Below, piece after piece: positions 12,285 through 24,057 of a DNA stretch of 64,000 nucleotides. The position numbers and the translations under genes were made by a program. The notes beneath the pieces were generated by a model that was given only the letters and a program-made list of their open reading frames with translations, did no database searches and was not told where the DNA came from. How positions within the stretch are numbered: the first letter of the stretch is position 1; each line of letters begins with the position of its first letter. The stretch comes from Pseudisothecium myosuroides (taxonomy: Eukaryota; Streptophyta; Bryopsida; Hypnales; Lembophyllaceae). The stretch spans positions 20,401,296 through 20,465,295 of the forward strand of contig OX637292.1 in the NCBI GenBank assembly GCA_951799445.1, in the 5' to 3' direction.

Positions 12285-13072
12285 AATTACTGGCACCAAG
12301 ATTTATGCACCTGCAGTTTGAGCCCTTCACAAACTTGCTGGTTGTTTCATCAACTAGTCATGTGTTCATAGGTTCGGTGAAGACAACCAGGTTGCGTCAG
12401 ATTTACTGTTGTTAGCTCCTGTATTTGGACTTCAGTGAGGCTAATTGTGTTAGGGGTTCGTAATGGTGTCAGTATAGCCCCTTCCTCCTTAAGCAGAAAC
12501 CTGCTTCTTGTTTGTTTGGGGTCAGTAGTAATTGAGGAACAAAGGTTGGATGAACGGGCTCAATTCCCAACAAAAGAGGATGTAACTGGCAGTCTTGGAG
12601 CATCAGTTTTTCTCATCATCTGGTAGGTAGGGACTGTTACTTTGCGAAGCAGCCATAACATTATTTAGTGACAGACGTGTAGGTTTATGTTTTACACAGC
12701 TTTTGCAGAATATTTGGACTTGGAGGATGGGGTACAACAAATTGGGGCTAAGGCTGTAACAACAGAAATGTCAAATAAGAACATGGACTGCGATGACTAG
12801 AGCTTATGTAGTCCCTTCGACCATTAGAGGTGACTGGTGTCCAGATGAATATTGGATAGCGCAGTGTAAACTCCTCTTTGATTTGGGGGAATTATTTTAT
12901 TGCAGCCTTTGTTGTGTACAACTTCTATCCATAGACTGCTTTTGTATCTTAATTTGAACATAATTCCTTCATACTGTTTGAGTCCGTGATACTTTTTTCC
13001 ATCTGCCATCATACTTCTCTCTTAATCTTCTCCCTGCAGCTCTTGTAAATTTTGGCCTGTTGAGAACCAATG
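12285..13072 (+). other. Probable 3'-UTR and downstream flank of TBCCD1
   Basis: Base composition stays close to that of the exons for several hundred bases after the stop, unlike the AT-rich intergenic DNA, so part is probably 3'-UTR. The reading frames inside are short and show no domain. No gene is called. Confidence 0.4.
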
Positions 13073-13074
13073 TA

Positions 13075-13151
13075 CTCCCTCTGTCTCAATAAATCCGTGG
13101 CGTTTTGTGGGGAACTGTGAGTACCACAGATTTATTTTGAGACAGAGGGAG
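13075..13151. mobile_element. Stowaway-like MITE
   Basis: A 77-bp palindromic element beginning CTCCCTCTGTCTCAATAAAT and ending with its complement ...TTATTTTGAGACAGAGGGAG, flanked by TA on both sides (13073-13074 and 13152-13153). CTCCCTC termini with a TA duplication are the hallmark of plant Stowaway (Tc1/mariner) MITEs. A second, half-degenerate copy of its right end and flank follows at about 13196-13246. Confidence 0.8.
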
Positions 13152-13247
13152 TATCCTCACTCAGAGTTGGGAAGGATGAAATTGTTGGGGAAATGTGGGA
13201 GTACTATGGATTTATTTTGAGACAGAAGAGAGTATTCTCACTTAGAG

Positions 13248-13798
13248 CTAAGGTAGCAACACCCATAACCGTTAGTGTACCCATAGTCGACCATAAGTGT
13301 CCGATGAATGACAAGGGATTCTCCAATATAGGACAGAACTACAACTATTCATCCTTGGAGTTTTTTGTGGAAAGTGGAGAACATCTACAGTAGCTTGACT
13401 TCCAATGAGTACTTTTGGATTTTTTTATTCCAATGACTCTCACAGTTATACAATGCATGATTTCCAGGGTCACCCCCCGCGTCCTTACAGGGTTAAATTG
13501 TCTTCAAATGTACCTTGAAACCGTGCCCAATGCTTAATTGTGGTTGGTGGGCTCTGATTTTTTTATATTTTGGTGCTAGAATCAAGGCAGATTTAGTAGA
13601 GTGTGGTTTTAGGGTGCCCTAGGGAGTTGTACTTTGAAAATTCATAGAAAATAGATGCCTTATCCAAAAATTCTATTTTTTTTTTTGAAAATTCATGATT
13701 TTCAGTTGCTAATACTAAAAAAATATCATTTCTACAAAAAGGTGTCTCCAATTGTGCTGAATTGCTTATTTTGACGGTTATGGGTGTTGCTACCTTAG
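13248..13798. mobile_element. TIR element with perfect 25-bp ends
   Basis: Perfect 25-bp inverted repeats lie at 13248-13272 (starting CTAAGGTAGCAACACCC) and 13774-13798 (its complement). The flanks CACTTAGAG on the left and GAAGGATGAAATTGTTG on the right are adjacent in an uninterrupted related sequence at about 13158-13186 (CACTCAGAGTTGGGAAGGAT), which behaves as a paralogous empty site. The superfamily is uncertain; TA at both borders is possible. A family II MITE sits inside it. No transposase frame. Confidence 0.6.
13273..13492. mobile_element. TTAA-family II MITE, left end eroded
   Basis: The interior matches the copies at 6651 and 55674, sharing TCCGATGAATGACAAG, TATTCATCCT and GACTTCCAATGAGTACTTTT-type words. 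The right end ACAGGG is followed by TTAA at 13493-13496. The left end is degenerate and only approximately placed. It is nested within the TIR element 13248-13798. Confidence 0.6.
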
Positions 13799-14064
13799 GA
13801 AGGATGAAATTGTTGTGACAACATGAGCTTTGTACATAAGTTGGGGAAACCATACCAAGTTTTCAAGTCCAAATTAGGTCCACTAAGTGAATTTACCCTA
13901 CCTAATAATCATCAAGTCATGATGCCAAGTCTAGTGTTTGAAGCAAGTATGTTAGTACCTCATGTTTGAAGAGTGTTTCTACAGAATAGATTTTTCTTGA
14001 ATTGAATTATAAATACATTGGGAATGGTTTCAAAGTATTCCAAGAATAGGTCTAGTTACCTTAA

Positions 14065-14249
14065 CCCTTGAATGTTGGGTTGGTGACTATGGAAATCATC
14101 CCTTTTGGCATTGTATGACATCATCTACTTTGAAAAAACCAAAAGTGCTCACTGGAGAAAATTCCGAAGATGAATAGTTGCAATTCTATACTATACAAAA
14201 GGATTCTCTCATTCATCAACCAAAAAATGGCTGCGGTGTTGTTAATGGG
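14065..14249. mobile_element. TTAA-family II MITE
   Basis: About 185 bp, left end CCCTTGAATG preceded by TTAA at 14061-14064, right end ...AATGGG followed by TTAA at 14250-14253. The interior holds the family words in the opposite orientation to the 6651 copy (GATGAATAGTTGCAATTCTA). Non-coding. Confidence 0.7.
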
Positions 14250-14253
14250 TTAA

Positions 14254-15462
14254 TGAATTATAAACATGTTGGAAATGGGTCCAAAAGTACCAGACATATA
14301 GGTTAGTTTCAAAAATAAGTAGGAAAAATTTGGATTGTATCTAAAATTTTAAAATTGTACAACCATTTCTGAAAATCTGAAAAAATTTCATTGTTGCCAA
14401 TTTTGAATATCCAAAAACTATTATTGAATTTTTTTAGAAAAAAGAACACATTTATGCATGAATAGAAAAGATTAATCCAAAATTAGGAGTGTGTAAAAAT
14501 TAGAGAAAGCAAAGTGCCCAAAGTCAAGAAATCCAAATCAAGCTCTCTATTGAAAGCAAAGCACATACAACCTTAACTCAATGGCTTTGGCCTTAAAACA
14601 CTAATGAGTTCAAACCCAAGTGGAAAGAACATGTCGGTTCTTCATGGGGTCTACCTCCAAATGGAGGTATCAAGAATGAAATTTGCCCTCTAGGTTCATG
14701 AGGCTTAGATAGTTGATCCATTCCCAAAAGATGCTTCATTCACTCCAATCTTTCAAACCCAAGATAACCTTCTACTGAAAGTAAAGTCAAACAAAGTACT
14801 TGGCATAAGTAAGAGAATTTACTCACAACACTTAACTGAGGTAGTATCAGCTAAAACTAAACTGGCAAACATTAATATATGTCCATGACTAGCGACACTC
14901 TCATTTTTGTTACTCCCATAAAGACATATTCCAACTAAGATTGAGTGAAATCCCAAAACAACATTTCAAAATACTATGCAAAGTTATCAAAGTAAAAAAA
15001 AGTAGATTACGCAGAACCCTGACCTAATCAATGACACTCAAAAATTAATCAGCAAGCAACTACTTGTTCTCCGAAAATATTAGGACACAGTTTAGGGCAC
15101 GAACTTGATTTCCAGTGATCCTACCTTACGAAAAGTCACCTTCACAGTCCTTCAATATCTACTGTTTGCGTTTGTAGGAACCAGAGACAATACTGACTCG
15201 CCAAAATCTGTCGGCTTAATGGAAATCACCAAGTTTAACCACCAAGGAGTTACTATCAAGAGAATTGATGAAACGGTACAAAGCTGAAGCCTTGCAATTT
15301 CAAAGCTGATCGGAACTGATCGGCTGACTTTTGAAAACATGAGCCATGGACAGGCAAACTACTCTTCTGAATCTAGACTAAAGCGGAGGACTACCCGATA
15401 GTGATTACTGAACATCGTAGTCACTCACAGATAATACGATCCATCCAGAATCGGCTCCCGAA
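14254..15462. other. Intergenic DNA downstream of the VID27-like gene
   Basis: The first half is AT-rich and has no recognisable feature. The right part (from about 15060) is less AT-rich and probably contains the 3'-UTR of the minus-strand gene that ends at 15463. No other gene or repeat was recognised. Confidence 0.45.
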
Positions 15463-18400
15463 TCAAATGTTGAATGAACTCAATTCCTGTCGAGTAGCAA
15501 CAACCAGAGGCACTTCTCCCGAACCGTCCAAGAACTTCTCGTGCATGAAGCCGCTCTGCACAACATTCTCCGGTTTCGCAACCACCTCGTAACAATAGCA
15601 ACTCTTCAAGCCCGTCTCATTTCTGAAAACACCACATCCACCCAATTAGGAAGCATGAGCAAATGAAAGCCCTCTAACCGCCGCTACAGAGTCGCAACAT
15701 CTATACATGATAGCAGACGACTCTGAAGTCTACCCGTCACACAATGCATGAACTGCACTGTACGTATCACTTGTTCATTCAGCAAAACTCAGAACTAACA
15801 AGGAGCATCATACATTCTAAATAACCCCAACATACGTCCAAGATCGACCACAGCTGCCCAGATAGCCCAAGCAACGTTTCCACTGTCAAAGATCAATCGG
15901 CCTCAGTCCTAGCCTTGGCAGGTTCAACCAGGATCTAAATATGAGTAGCACCTGTAGCAATCATGGTGACTGTCCTTCACGATATCGAAGTCCCACACAA
16001 CCGTGTAACTTCCGGCCGAGACCACCAAGTGACGCTCTACCACACCCTCCTCTGTGACCTGAAAAGACCAGGATCATGCATATGTTAGCCAAGGTCGAAG
16101 ACAAAGGAATCTTCACAGCACGATAGACCACTCATTGAATGCCAGGAACGTCATGTCATCTCGTCTGAAGGCGGACAGTAATTTCTCCAGACGAAGGCCA
16201 GCAAGATGAAGAGCGCAACCACGAAACCTGGACAGCCAGCAACATCTCAGCTTACCCAGGAAAACTTGCCACCATGCAACTTCTGTTGCTTGCCGTCCCG
16301 ATGTGCATCGAAGGGCCGGAGCTTCAACAACCTGGGAGCGCCAATCTTCCCCCCCATACGACCGGAAAACCCAGTCTTCTTCTTCCCATCCTTGTCTTTG
16401 AAAACCGTGCTGATCAGGATCAAGTACGTGTCGGTCGTCGCCAACACCCACTTCCCATCATACGTCACGTCAACGTGCGTGATGGGCGACCCCAAACCAG
16501 GGAACGCGGTCTTAGCCTACACAAGTCCAGAAATCACACGACCAGTGGGAAAGTAATTACACCTTCGGAATGCCCCTTCACAATCTTCTGATGAACACTA
16601 TGCTTGGATCAAGGGACAACCCCAAGAACGAGCGTCAGAAGAAGGCACAATGCTCAGCAGGCGCCAGGATCGAGAATGTAACTAATCGACACAGGTCACA
16701 AAAACAACCGATGATGATCTGACAGGAAATACAGTTGCCCTGATCTGCTCCCTCAACTGCCCACGCAAGCATTGAAGAGGGAACCACCAACGAAGAAACT
16801 GAAGATATGGGATGAAGGTACAGACACGTCGAAACCGCACAAAATCGAAGCATAGAAGCTCGATCGTGCGAAAGCACAGTCAAGGACTTGGAGAACAAGA
16901 ACATGGACTTACCATTCTCATGCTGGTGATCCCGTACAGACGCACTTTTCCATCCTTGGATCCAACCACAACGCTACCATCTCCAGCTGTTGCAAAGCAG
17001 CTGAAGTTGGTTCCTCTCGAAAACTGCACACACCCCATTCAACAAATCAAGCTCCCAAGTTCAGGAAGGCAGCAGAATATCATCCCCATCTCACAGATTC
17101 GTGTGCGTAAAACTAGCAGGACAGACTCTCAACTACCACCTACCCTTAGCAAGACTATCTCAATCTTAAGACTCGACTTCATCATTCATAGTCACAATGT
17201 CATCTCCGAATGGTTCAAAGTCCTTCAGAACCACAGCATTCGGGAACAAAAAACTCTGCCAATTCTGCACAGATCCAAAAAAGAGTTCGAGCAGCTCAAG
17301 GCCGTGGCAAAAGCCAGGACGGCGTGCACACACCTGGTGGCCCTCCGTCCAAGTCAGAGCAGCAGGACTGGCGAGCTGCTGCACGATCCCCTGAGAATCT
17401 CGCATGTCCCACCGACACAGACGGTTGTCGTCCAAGCCCAGAAACGTGGAGCCGCCGCTCAACATTTGCGCGCCCTTGCTGTCGTTGGTCACGTCCCGCA
17501 TGGTGATGGGCGTCCCGTCCTTCTGGAACTTCCACTCTGCCACCATCTTGCCGGTCCCGATGTCCAGCTGGCTCACGCCCCCGGCGGTGGACTTGCCGTC
17601 CGTGGCGGGGCTGATGAGCATCATGTTGCTTTCCCCGCGCATCAGCATCCCTTTCTTGGGCGTACGGAACACATTGCCGGGCGTGCCTCCTCCGTCCTGG
17701 AACTTGATGCTCACGTCCTTGTCCACGAGACCGTTGGAGCTGTTGAACAGCACGCCCAAGCCATACTCGTTCACCAGGAAGCTGTGCTCCAAGCCGCCCA
17801 TCGTCAGGCTCTGGATGTTCGTCTTCGAAGGCGTCTTGAGCGTCTCTCGCAACTCCCGATACTTGCTGGGCGTCTGGATCACGTCCTCCGCGTCTTGCCA
17901 GATGGAGTCGTCGTCCTCCTTGCCCGTCGCCCAGTCCATGAAGTCCTTCCCGAACACCTTCACCTTGTTCGCCTCCGTAGGCTTCAAGAAATACGTGTTC
18001 TCGAACCTGCCAACGCAACACAAGGCGGACACCTCTGTCAGTGGGTGTTCTGCTTCTGCAATGCACCAATGGATTGGTTCAAGGCTACCACTCTCTGCTT
18101 GAAATCGATCCAAGGGTTTCCCCAATTGAGTATAAAGCCTTCATCACGATATTGCAAATTTCAGCACTGGACGAAAGCACACAGAACTCTCTGCATGTGA
18201 CGAATCCTCGAGATGCTTGCTAACAGTCCTGCTACAAGGACCCTTCCAACTGGACCACTGAACCGGACTCTGAAAGTGCGCGGTGAATCTCAAAGAAAGA
18301 CAAGCCCACCAGATCACATCTCTCGAATAACCATCCTGGATGATCATAATAAATATTGCCAGGAATTGAAGAAATGGAACACACATGGTCACATTGGAAC

Positions 18401-19087
18401 ACATTCCCATTTTCTTCCAACTGCACGGCAAGAATTCGCGATCACCCCAACTGGGGGGTCCAAGTTGCCATCATCGTTTACAGCTCAAAAATCAGCTGCC
18501 AGGGAGAATTGATTCATAAAAGACGGTGCAACTTACTTGGCGTCTTCGTACTCCGCAACGCAGGCTTGGAACTGATCCTTACTCGGAAACTTCAGCGCCC
18601 ACACACCTTTCGCCACGAAATCCACGCGCAGCTGGGCCGCTGAGACTTGCATTTGCAGATGATCGTCCACCCTGGCTCTCACGCCCGCCACCTCGAACAT
18701 CCAGAACTTGTAATTCTTGCGGCCTACAGTGGAGCTTCTCCACTTTTCATCCTCATCGTCGTCCTCTTCGTCCTCCTCACCCTCGCGAACAAATTGCCAT
18801 CCCACGTTCTTGGCAGTGGAGAGCCATTTGCCCTGAATGTATTGATAGAGCTTGGCCTTCAGCATGGGCGGCCCGTCCAGCGTGAGCGACCCCATTCGCA
18901 GATGAATTGTGGGGTCCGGGGTGGAGAGCCCCAGCGGCTCGCCTCGCTGCGAAGGAGACGGCGTCGTCATTTCCGAATTGTGGAAGCTGAAGCTGGACTC
19001 GGACGATGGACTCCGCGACGATTCCTGTCCATCATCGTCTTCAGAATCCGATTCCAAGCGCCCTTCCCGACTCGCTCCAGTCCCCAT
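15463..19087 (-). CDS. VID27-like / CYPRO4-like protein, 6 coding exons
   Basis: Exons inferred, 5' to 3' on the minus strand: 19087-18537, 18006-17334, 17023-16913, 16516-16256, 16058-15952 and 15622-15463. All have GT-AG borders and compatible phases; the product is 620 aa, close to plant CYPRO4/VID27-like proteins. The start [13 protein letters not shown] was preferred over the upstream in-frame ATGs because family members begin MGxSxSRE, and the Gly-2 context could allow N-myristoylation. Residues 1-35 are acidic and Ser-rich. An acidic stretch [13 protein letters not shown] lies near residue 117. The conserved VID27 beta-propeller occupies about residues 240-600 ([125 protein letters not shown]). 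Yeast Vid27 is a cytoplasmic protein linked to vacuolar import and degradation; the plant function is poorly known. Family assignment is firm, function is not. Confidence 0.93.
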
Positions 19088-19229
19088 CCTGCTCCTAGTC
19101 ATCCCCAAAATAACAAAACAATACAAACATTAGAAAAAAACACCGAAGACCTTGCCAAAACTCGGTCGCCTCGACAACCACGCAGTTCAAGAATGTCCAT
19201 TTCACATGTAGAACTTCATGTTCCAGCTC

Positions 19230-19680
19230 AAAATCAAAACCACAACTAATGAAACCGCCAGAGCAAGAATCCCTCTAGAACAAAAGCATAAAAAAACTTT
19301 CACAGCAATAAAATTCCCGTCCCGCCCAGCAATGCCAATCCCAAGGTCTAAACCTAAGAAAGCGGAAAAGACTCACAATGCGCTCAGTGACTGACAACCA
19401 CAATCGCAGGAACACAGGAAGGGCTCAAGCTGTAGAATGCACCCCCGTGAGAACCTTGATCGCAAAGAAATGAATATATTCAAGCCGAGCATGCATTATA
19501 CCCTAAACCTCAATTGATCTCCACATTTCACCTAAAAATAAACTCCGAACTGATGAAACGCCGCAACAACGATTCCGTAGTTCAAAAGAATGGTAAAACC
19601 AAAATCCTGTACAGCAATCCTACCCCAAAATCCTAACCCTAAGAAACCTGGGAAGATACTCACAATGTGTGGAGTGATTG
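19230..19680 (-). repeat. Diverged duplicated leader segment upstream of the VID27-like gene
   Basis: Two related segments offset by about 287 bp contain CTAA-CCTAAGAAA..GG-AAGA-ACTCACAATG (ending near 19380 and 19667). On the minus strand each includes CATTGTGAGT, a donor-like GTGAGT. This suggests a tandem duplication of a 5'-leader exon/donor region, possibly giving alternative leader exons. Confidence 0.4.
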
Positions 19681-20710
19681 ACCTTCAAGAGTCGACGAAG
19701 CCGTCAAGGAGGGCTCATGAGGAATAGGTCTTGGCAATGCGGCAATGCAGGTGATCAAATGATCTTTGGAGGTGCTACGAATTTGGCGACGATGGCAAGA
19801 AGGAGATGCTGTTGAAAAACAGAACTCAGAAATTCACATGGCGATTGGAAAAACGGAAGAATCGACGTCGGCTGGATTTGCAGGGCCGCCTTCAGTTCAG
19901 CAAAACCTGCTTGGGCGGGAAGAGCGGGACTGAATGAGAATATTCGGCGCCCTGTCATGTCGCCTTGCAACAGTGCAGAATGGATGATAGTGTTGTTTAT
20001 CTACTTTCATCCATTATTTGGATGGAATGGGACTTGGTTCCAAGGTAAGAGGTCCATAAAGTGATCATTTACCTGCTGATTCGCAATTTTAGGGGAATTT
20101 GAATACTATAAATGTTTTCCAGTAATTTTACCTTGACAAATTAAATGGAATTGGCATCTAATCCAAGTTGTTTCATCATTTTTGGACCTTTGTGGAATTA
20201 GTTATGAATTTTGAAGTTGGAAATGCATAAGGTTCTAAGAGCTCTCATCCCTTTGATATATTCACTGTTAGTACATTGAAGAAAGGAATATTAAGTAACT
20301 ATGTAATCTAGAATATTTTTTGAGCCTAATTACTTTATAAACGCCCTACCTTACAAGAAAGATATTTTATTTCCTTTTTTTTGGCTTGTACAAAAAGCGA
20401 TTGTTATTGGAGTTATGCCAAGCTTTTTGTAGCCATAGATATAGAAGATATACATACCAAATGTGGATGGTAATTCTCTTGTTTATCCAAACTTGCATAC
20501 ATTGGTCTAAATGAAGTGATTCTTACTAAAAATTTTGTAGCAATTTAGCAATTACATCAATTGACAAAGGAAAAATAAGTAGCCAAATATTCTCTCTGTC
20601 AGTGAATTTGTATCAATTTTAAATGATAAATTCAGTTGATCAAAAGGAAGTCAATGCTTTCAACTACATTTCAAAAATTTGGCTATAGCTACTCAATTAG
20701 TGCACCTGTC

Positions 20711-20880
20711 ATGACCCTTGTTACAACTCTTTGATGGATGAATGTATTGATAGATGAAAGAATTTATGATGATTGTGTTATGACCTTTGATGAATGAATG
20801 CATTGATAGATGAAAGAATTTATGATGATTGTGTCATGACCTTTGATGGATGAATGCATTGATGGATGAATGAATGAAAT
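20711..20880. repeat. 56-bp minisatellite, about 2.6 copies
   Basis: The unit begins ATGACCTTTGATGAATGAAT and is repeated almost exactly (TGATAGATGAAAGAATTTAT and GATGATTGTGT recur at a 56-bp offset). The first and last copies are partial or diverged. Confidence 0.75.
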
Positions 20881-21446
20881 GTATACTAGTGGATATGCAA
20901 AAATTGCTTGGAGATAAATACCTTTAGATGGTGGATTTGTGCACTAGAGTTAGACAACTCCAGTTGGATGACAAGGGCAATGAAGTGTCTAGAGATAGAT
21001 ATCTCCAAACACTGGATTTATGCAATGGAATTAGACAACTCCACTTAGATGATTAGTGCACTGAAGTTAGACAACTCCTAGATATAGACAATATGTTGGA
21101 TCTTGGTTTTTGATAACTCCAAGTAGAAGATCAAGATTTGGATAAGAAATGATTAGGATAAACTATCATTGGAGAAGTAAAACTAGGACTTTTATTTTAG
21201 TGGATGGTTTTAGATAGAACCAAGGATAAAAAGCTACAGGTAGAAAAGAAGTCCTAGTCTATTTAAAGGGCTAATAGTCTTTATTGATAGTGTCTATTAT
21301 ATAAGACGGAGCTTGGGAGTGAAGATGCTCTCTTTGGAGATTTGATGGTTAGGTGGTTTGAGTTCCTTGTGGAACATTCTTGTTAATAAGTACATTTTGT
21401 GTTTGTAATTGGAATCCATTGTCGAAGGCATGTAACAGCACTGAGC

Positions 21447-21480
<34 letters not shown>
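21447..21480. repeat. (AAT)n microsatellite
   Basis: About eleven uninterrupted AAT units in gene-free DNA. Confidence 0.9.
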
Positions 21481-22832
21481 TGCACTATTTTGGGAATTAT
21501 GCAAATTTGTAAGGCACACCAATATGGTAGTTCACAATGTTTTGAATAAAATTGACATCATGAGGAGTGTATGCTATTTGAATCCTTCAATTACTCAAGT
21601 TTACTTAATAAATTTAGTGTAAGATCCTCCTAACACTCATTTCATGCATTTTGGACAGATGTAGTCGTATAATACACCTAATTAATACAAACATTTAGAG
21701 GGGATTTGGATTAAACTTGGATGAAATTATATGCAAATGAATAAATTTTTGATGAATGTAGATGAAATGTGGAAGTATGTTGGATGAGATATTATGAAAA
21801 TATTGTTTTATCATTTCAGTAATATATGGATTTAATTTGAAATCTTGTTAAATTCTACATTAGTGTGCTTGGCAAATTTGCATAATTCCAAATTAGTGCA
21901 TGTGAATGATATTACTATAAGAAGCCATCATTGATTTAACTTGTATAATTTAAATCTTAAGAATTGATAATTTATGTATACAATTTTCAAATCAAGTGTA
22001 CACCATGGTTGGATCTTTTTTTATGTCATTTTTTAATTTTTTGTAATTACTAAGATCTTTTTGTCAAAATTTTAGGTCCCCTTTACAATAACATCATAAT
22101 GTAATAGGATCGATTATGTTTACAAGTGCAATTTTTTAAAAGATTGCTCAAAACTACTTCTATAGATAGAACCGGGTGACAACAAAACTAGTTTATTTTT
22201 TATTTTTACTTTTCATTTTAATAAATGAAATCAAACCATACCATCACTTTTATCTTGTTTTAGATTAGAAATAAAAGCAAACTATTGTTTCTATTCCATT
22301 TTAGTTGATGATATGTGCACTAAAATGGACTTGCCAATGTTAGTTTGTTCTTCATTTTGACTTCTTTGTTGAATTTCCAACATTTGACAGTGATGATATG
22401 TTTTGCCTTTTATTCAATACTGCATAGAACAAGATTCTAATCTTGTTAAGTAATACTCTGATCCAAATTTTTTTTAAGTTTTTACCCTTGAGTGTCTCAT
22501 AGATTCTTTTTAAGTATATTTATATTCCAAAGCTTGTATATTTGTATTTTTCATTTCAATGATACCATCATATTCAATTATAGATTTATAATATAATAAA
22601 TAATGTATATGAATATAGGGTGATAATTCAATACATAATGGAAATTTTTACAAAACTTTATATGGTTACATGCGGTTGCCAATGAAATGTTTAAGAATGA
22701 AAAGGACAAAAAGTTGTGAACAATTGACTCCTATTATTTTTATTGAAATAAAAAATGCATATGTTCATTTGAACAATAGCTAATTTTGAAGTAGTTGGTC
22801 AAGTTATTACAAGCTAGTCATTTCAAGATTAA

Positions 22833-22978
22833 CCCTTAAAGGATGATGAGGTCGAAAAGTGGTCTATGAATGACTTCATTGTTCATTGTAGAAAACAAAA
22901 AATGCACCTATTGGTCCAATAATTGGGACTAGATTTTTGGTGACTATCTTAATCATGCGGGGGTGCATCTTTTAAGGA
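22833..22978. mobile_element. TTAA-family II MITE, short form
   Basis: About 146 bp, left end CCCTTAAAGG after TTAA at 22829-22832, right end ...CTTTTAAGGA before TTAA at 22979-22982. It is shorter than the ~220-bp copies but shares the ends and the ATGAATGAC-type interior. Confidence 0.6.
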
Positions 22979-22982
22979 TTAA

Positions 22983-24057
22983 GAGGTAATACTAGTAATT
23001 CAAACATGTGAAATCCACAAGCATGGATTCTCCTTGGTACTAATTTTATTTCTTTTTGAGGATTTATTTGAGGATTTTTTGCCTTGGGCAAAATGCAAAA
23101 TCTCATTATTCACTACGGATGATCAAATTTGAAACTAATGACCTCGAATTAGCTTAGAGAGTTTACAAAAGAAAAAATTAACCAATCTTTAATAAGGTGG
23201 TAGGTTTTATTTTCACCCTTTGCTTCTAACTTGCTTCATAACTTTGTTAACCAACACTATAGGGGGCCTTTTTCCTTCTACAAGAAGTGGGAGACACAAA
23301 ACATGGCAACTTTTCAACTAGCCAGTGGCTTTCTTGCAACTTTCTACTCATCCAATGAAACTAGTGTTGCAACTTTCAAGCCATCCAATCATCCTCTACA
23401 TATTATAACTAAATTCTTTTCTAAGCACCTAGAAAGGCATGATCGCTCCTCCAAGGGACAATGCTTCAGGCTGGTTAACAATGTTATGTTCTACTTGATT
23501 CTTTCCGTCTTTTCAATCTTTGAAAAATGTACAAGATGCCAAGCAATTTCTCCAAGTCACCCAAGTAGCAAATTATATTGGTAATAGCATGCTTAGCTTA
23601 AAGTTAAGGTAGTGGTACTTTAAATTGTCAATGCAAGCATTTCAACGCAAGAATTTTTACTGAACTAAATTAATAAATAGTAATTGAAGATGTTGCAAGT
23701 AGAATCTAATTTTTTTTTGCTACTAGGCAATTTAAAATTCACACCTTTTACTTTTCTAACAAACTTTTTGAAACGCCCCTCTCAATTCATTTTCCTCTTC
23801 CTCAGAGTGATGCCCAGAAGCCAAACCCAAGCGCACTCTCTTTTGCAGCAGAAGCCCACCTCGGGCTCCATCGCCGTCGTCCTCCAAGCTCTCTTACAAT
23901 CGTGCTCATCTTCCAAGGAGCTCATACCTACCGCTGCTGCTTCTGTTTCTTAGGGCTCACGATTTGTGCTTGAAGACCAACCAAGGCCACATAGCGAGAT
24001 AGCGAGGGAACTTTCGCAGCTTCTCGACGTGTCTCGGAGCTTCCCCCTGCAGCGGCG
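22983..24057. other. Intergenic DNA and 5' leader of SRP9
   Basis: The left part is AT-rich, with a 117-residue frame at 23231-23584 that lacks any recognisable domain. From about 23800 the sequence becomes GC-richer and probably represents the SRP9 promoter and 5'-UTR. It includes an upstream frame ending at 23953 (start MKMLQVESN), which could only be an uORF if transcribed. Confidence 0.4.

Larger units (their letters stand above)
19981..22832. other. Gene-free AT-rich DNA with short tandem repeats
   Basis: No gene was recognised. It contains a 56-bp minisatellite (next entry), a diverged ~75-bp repeat with TTAGACAACTCCA words at about 20895-21110, and an (AAT)n microsatellite at 21447-21480. 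Confidence 0.5.

Noticed and set aside
13084..13092. CAATAAATC as a polyadenylation signal for TBCCD1
   Set aside because: It is part of the Stowaway-like terminal inverted repeat; use as a poly(A) signal is possible but unsupported.
17296..18069. Long frames of 257 and 232 residues overlapping VID27 exon 2
   Set aside because: Shadows of the GC-rich VID27-like exon, whose own frame carries the family motifs.
16812..18200. 462-residue plus-strand frame antisense to VID27-like exons
   Set aside because: Spans introns and exons of the minus-strand gene and has no recognisable domain.
23231..23584. 117-residue plus-strand frame in AT-rich DNA
   Set aside because: Contains repeated AACTTTTCAACTAGCCA-like words and no domain; no supporting promoter or exons.
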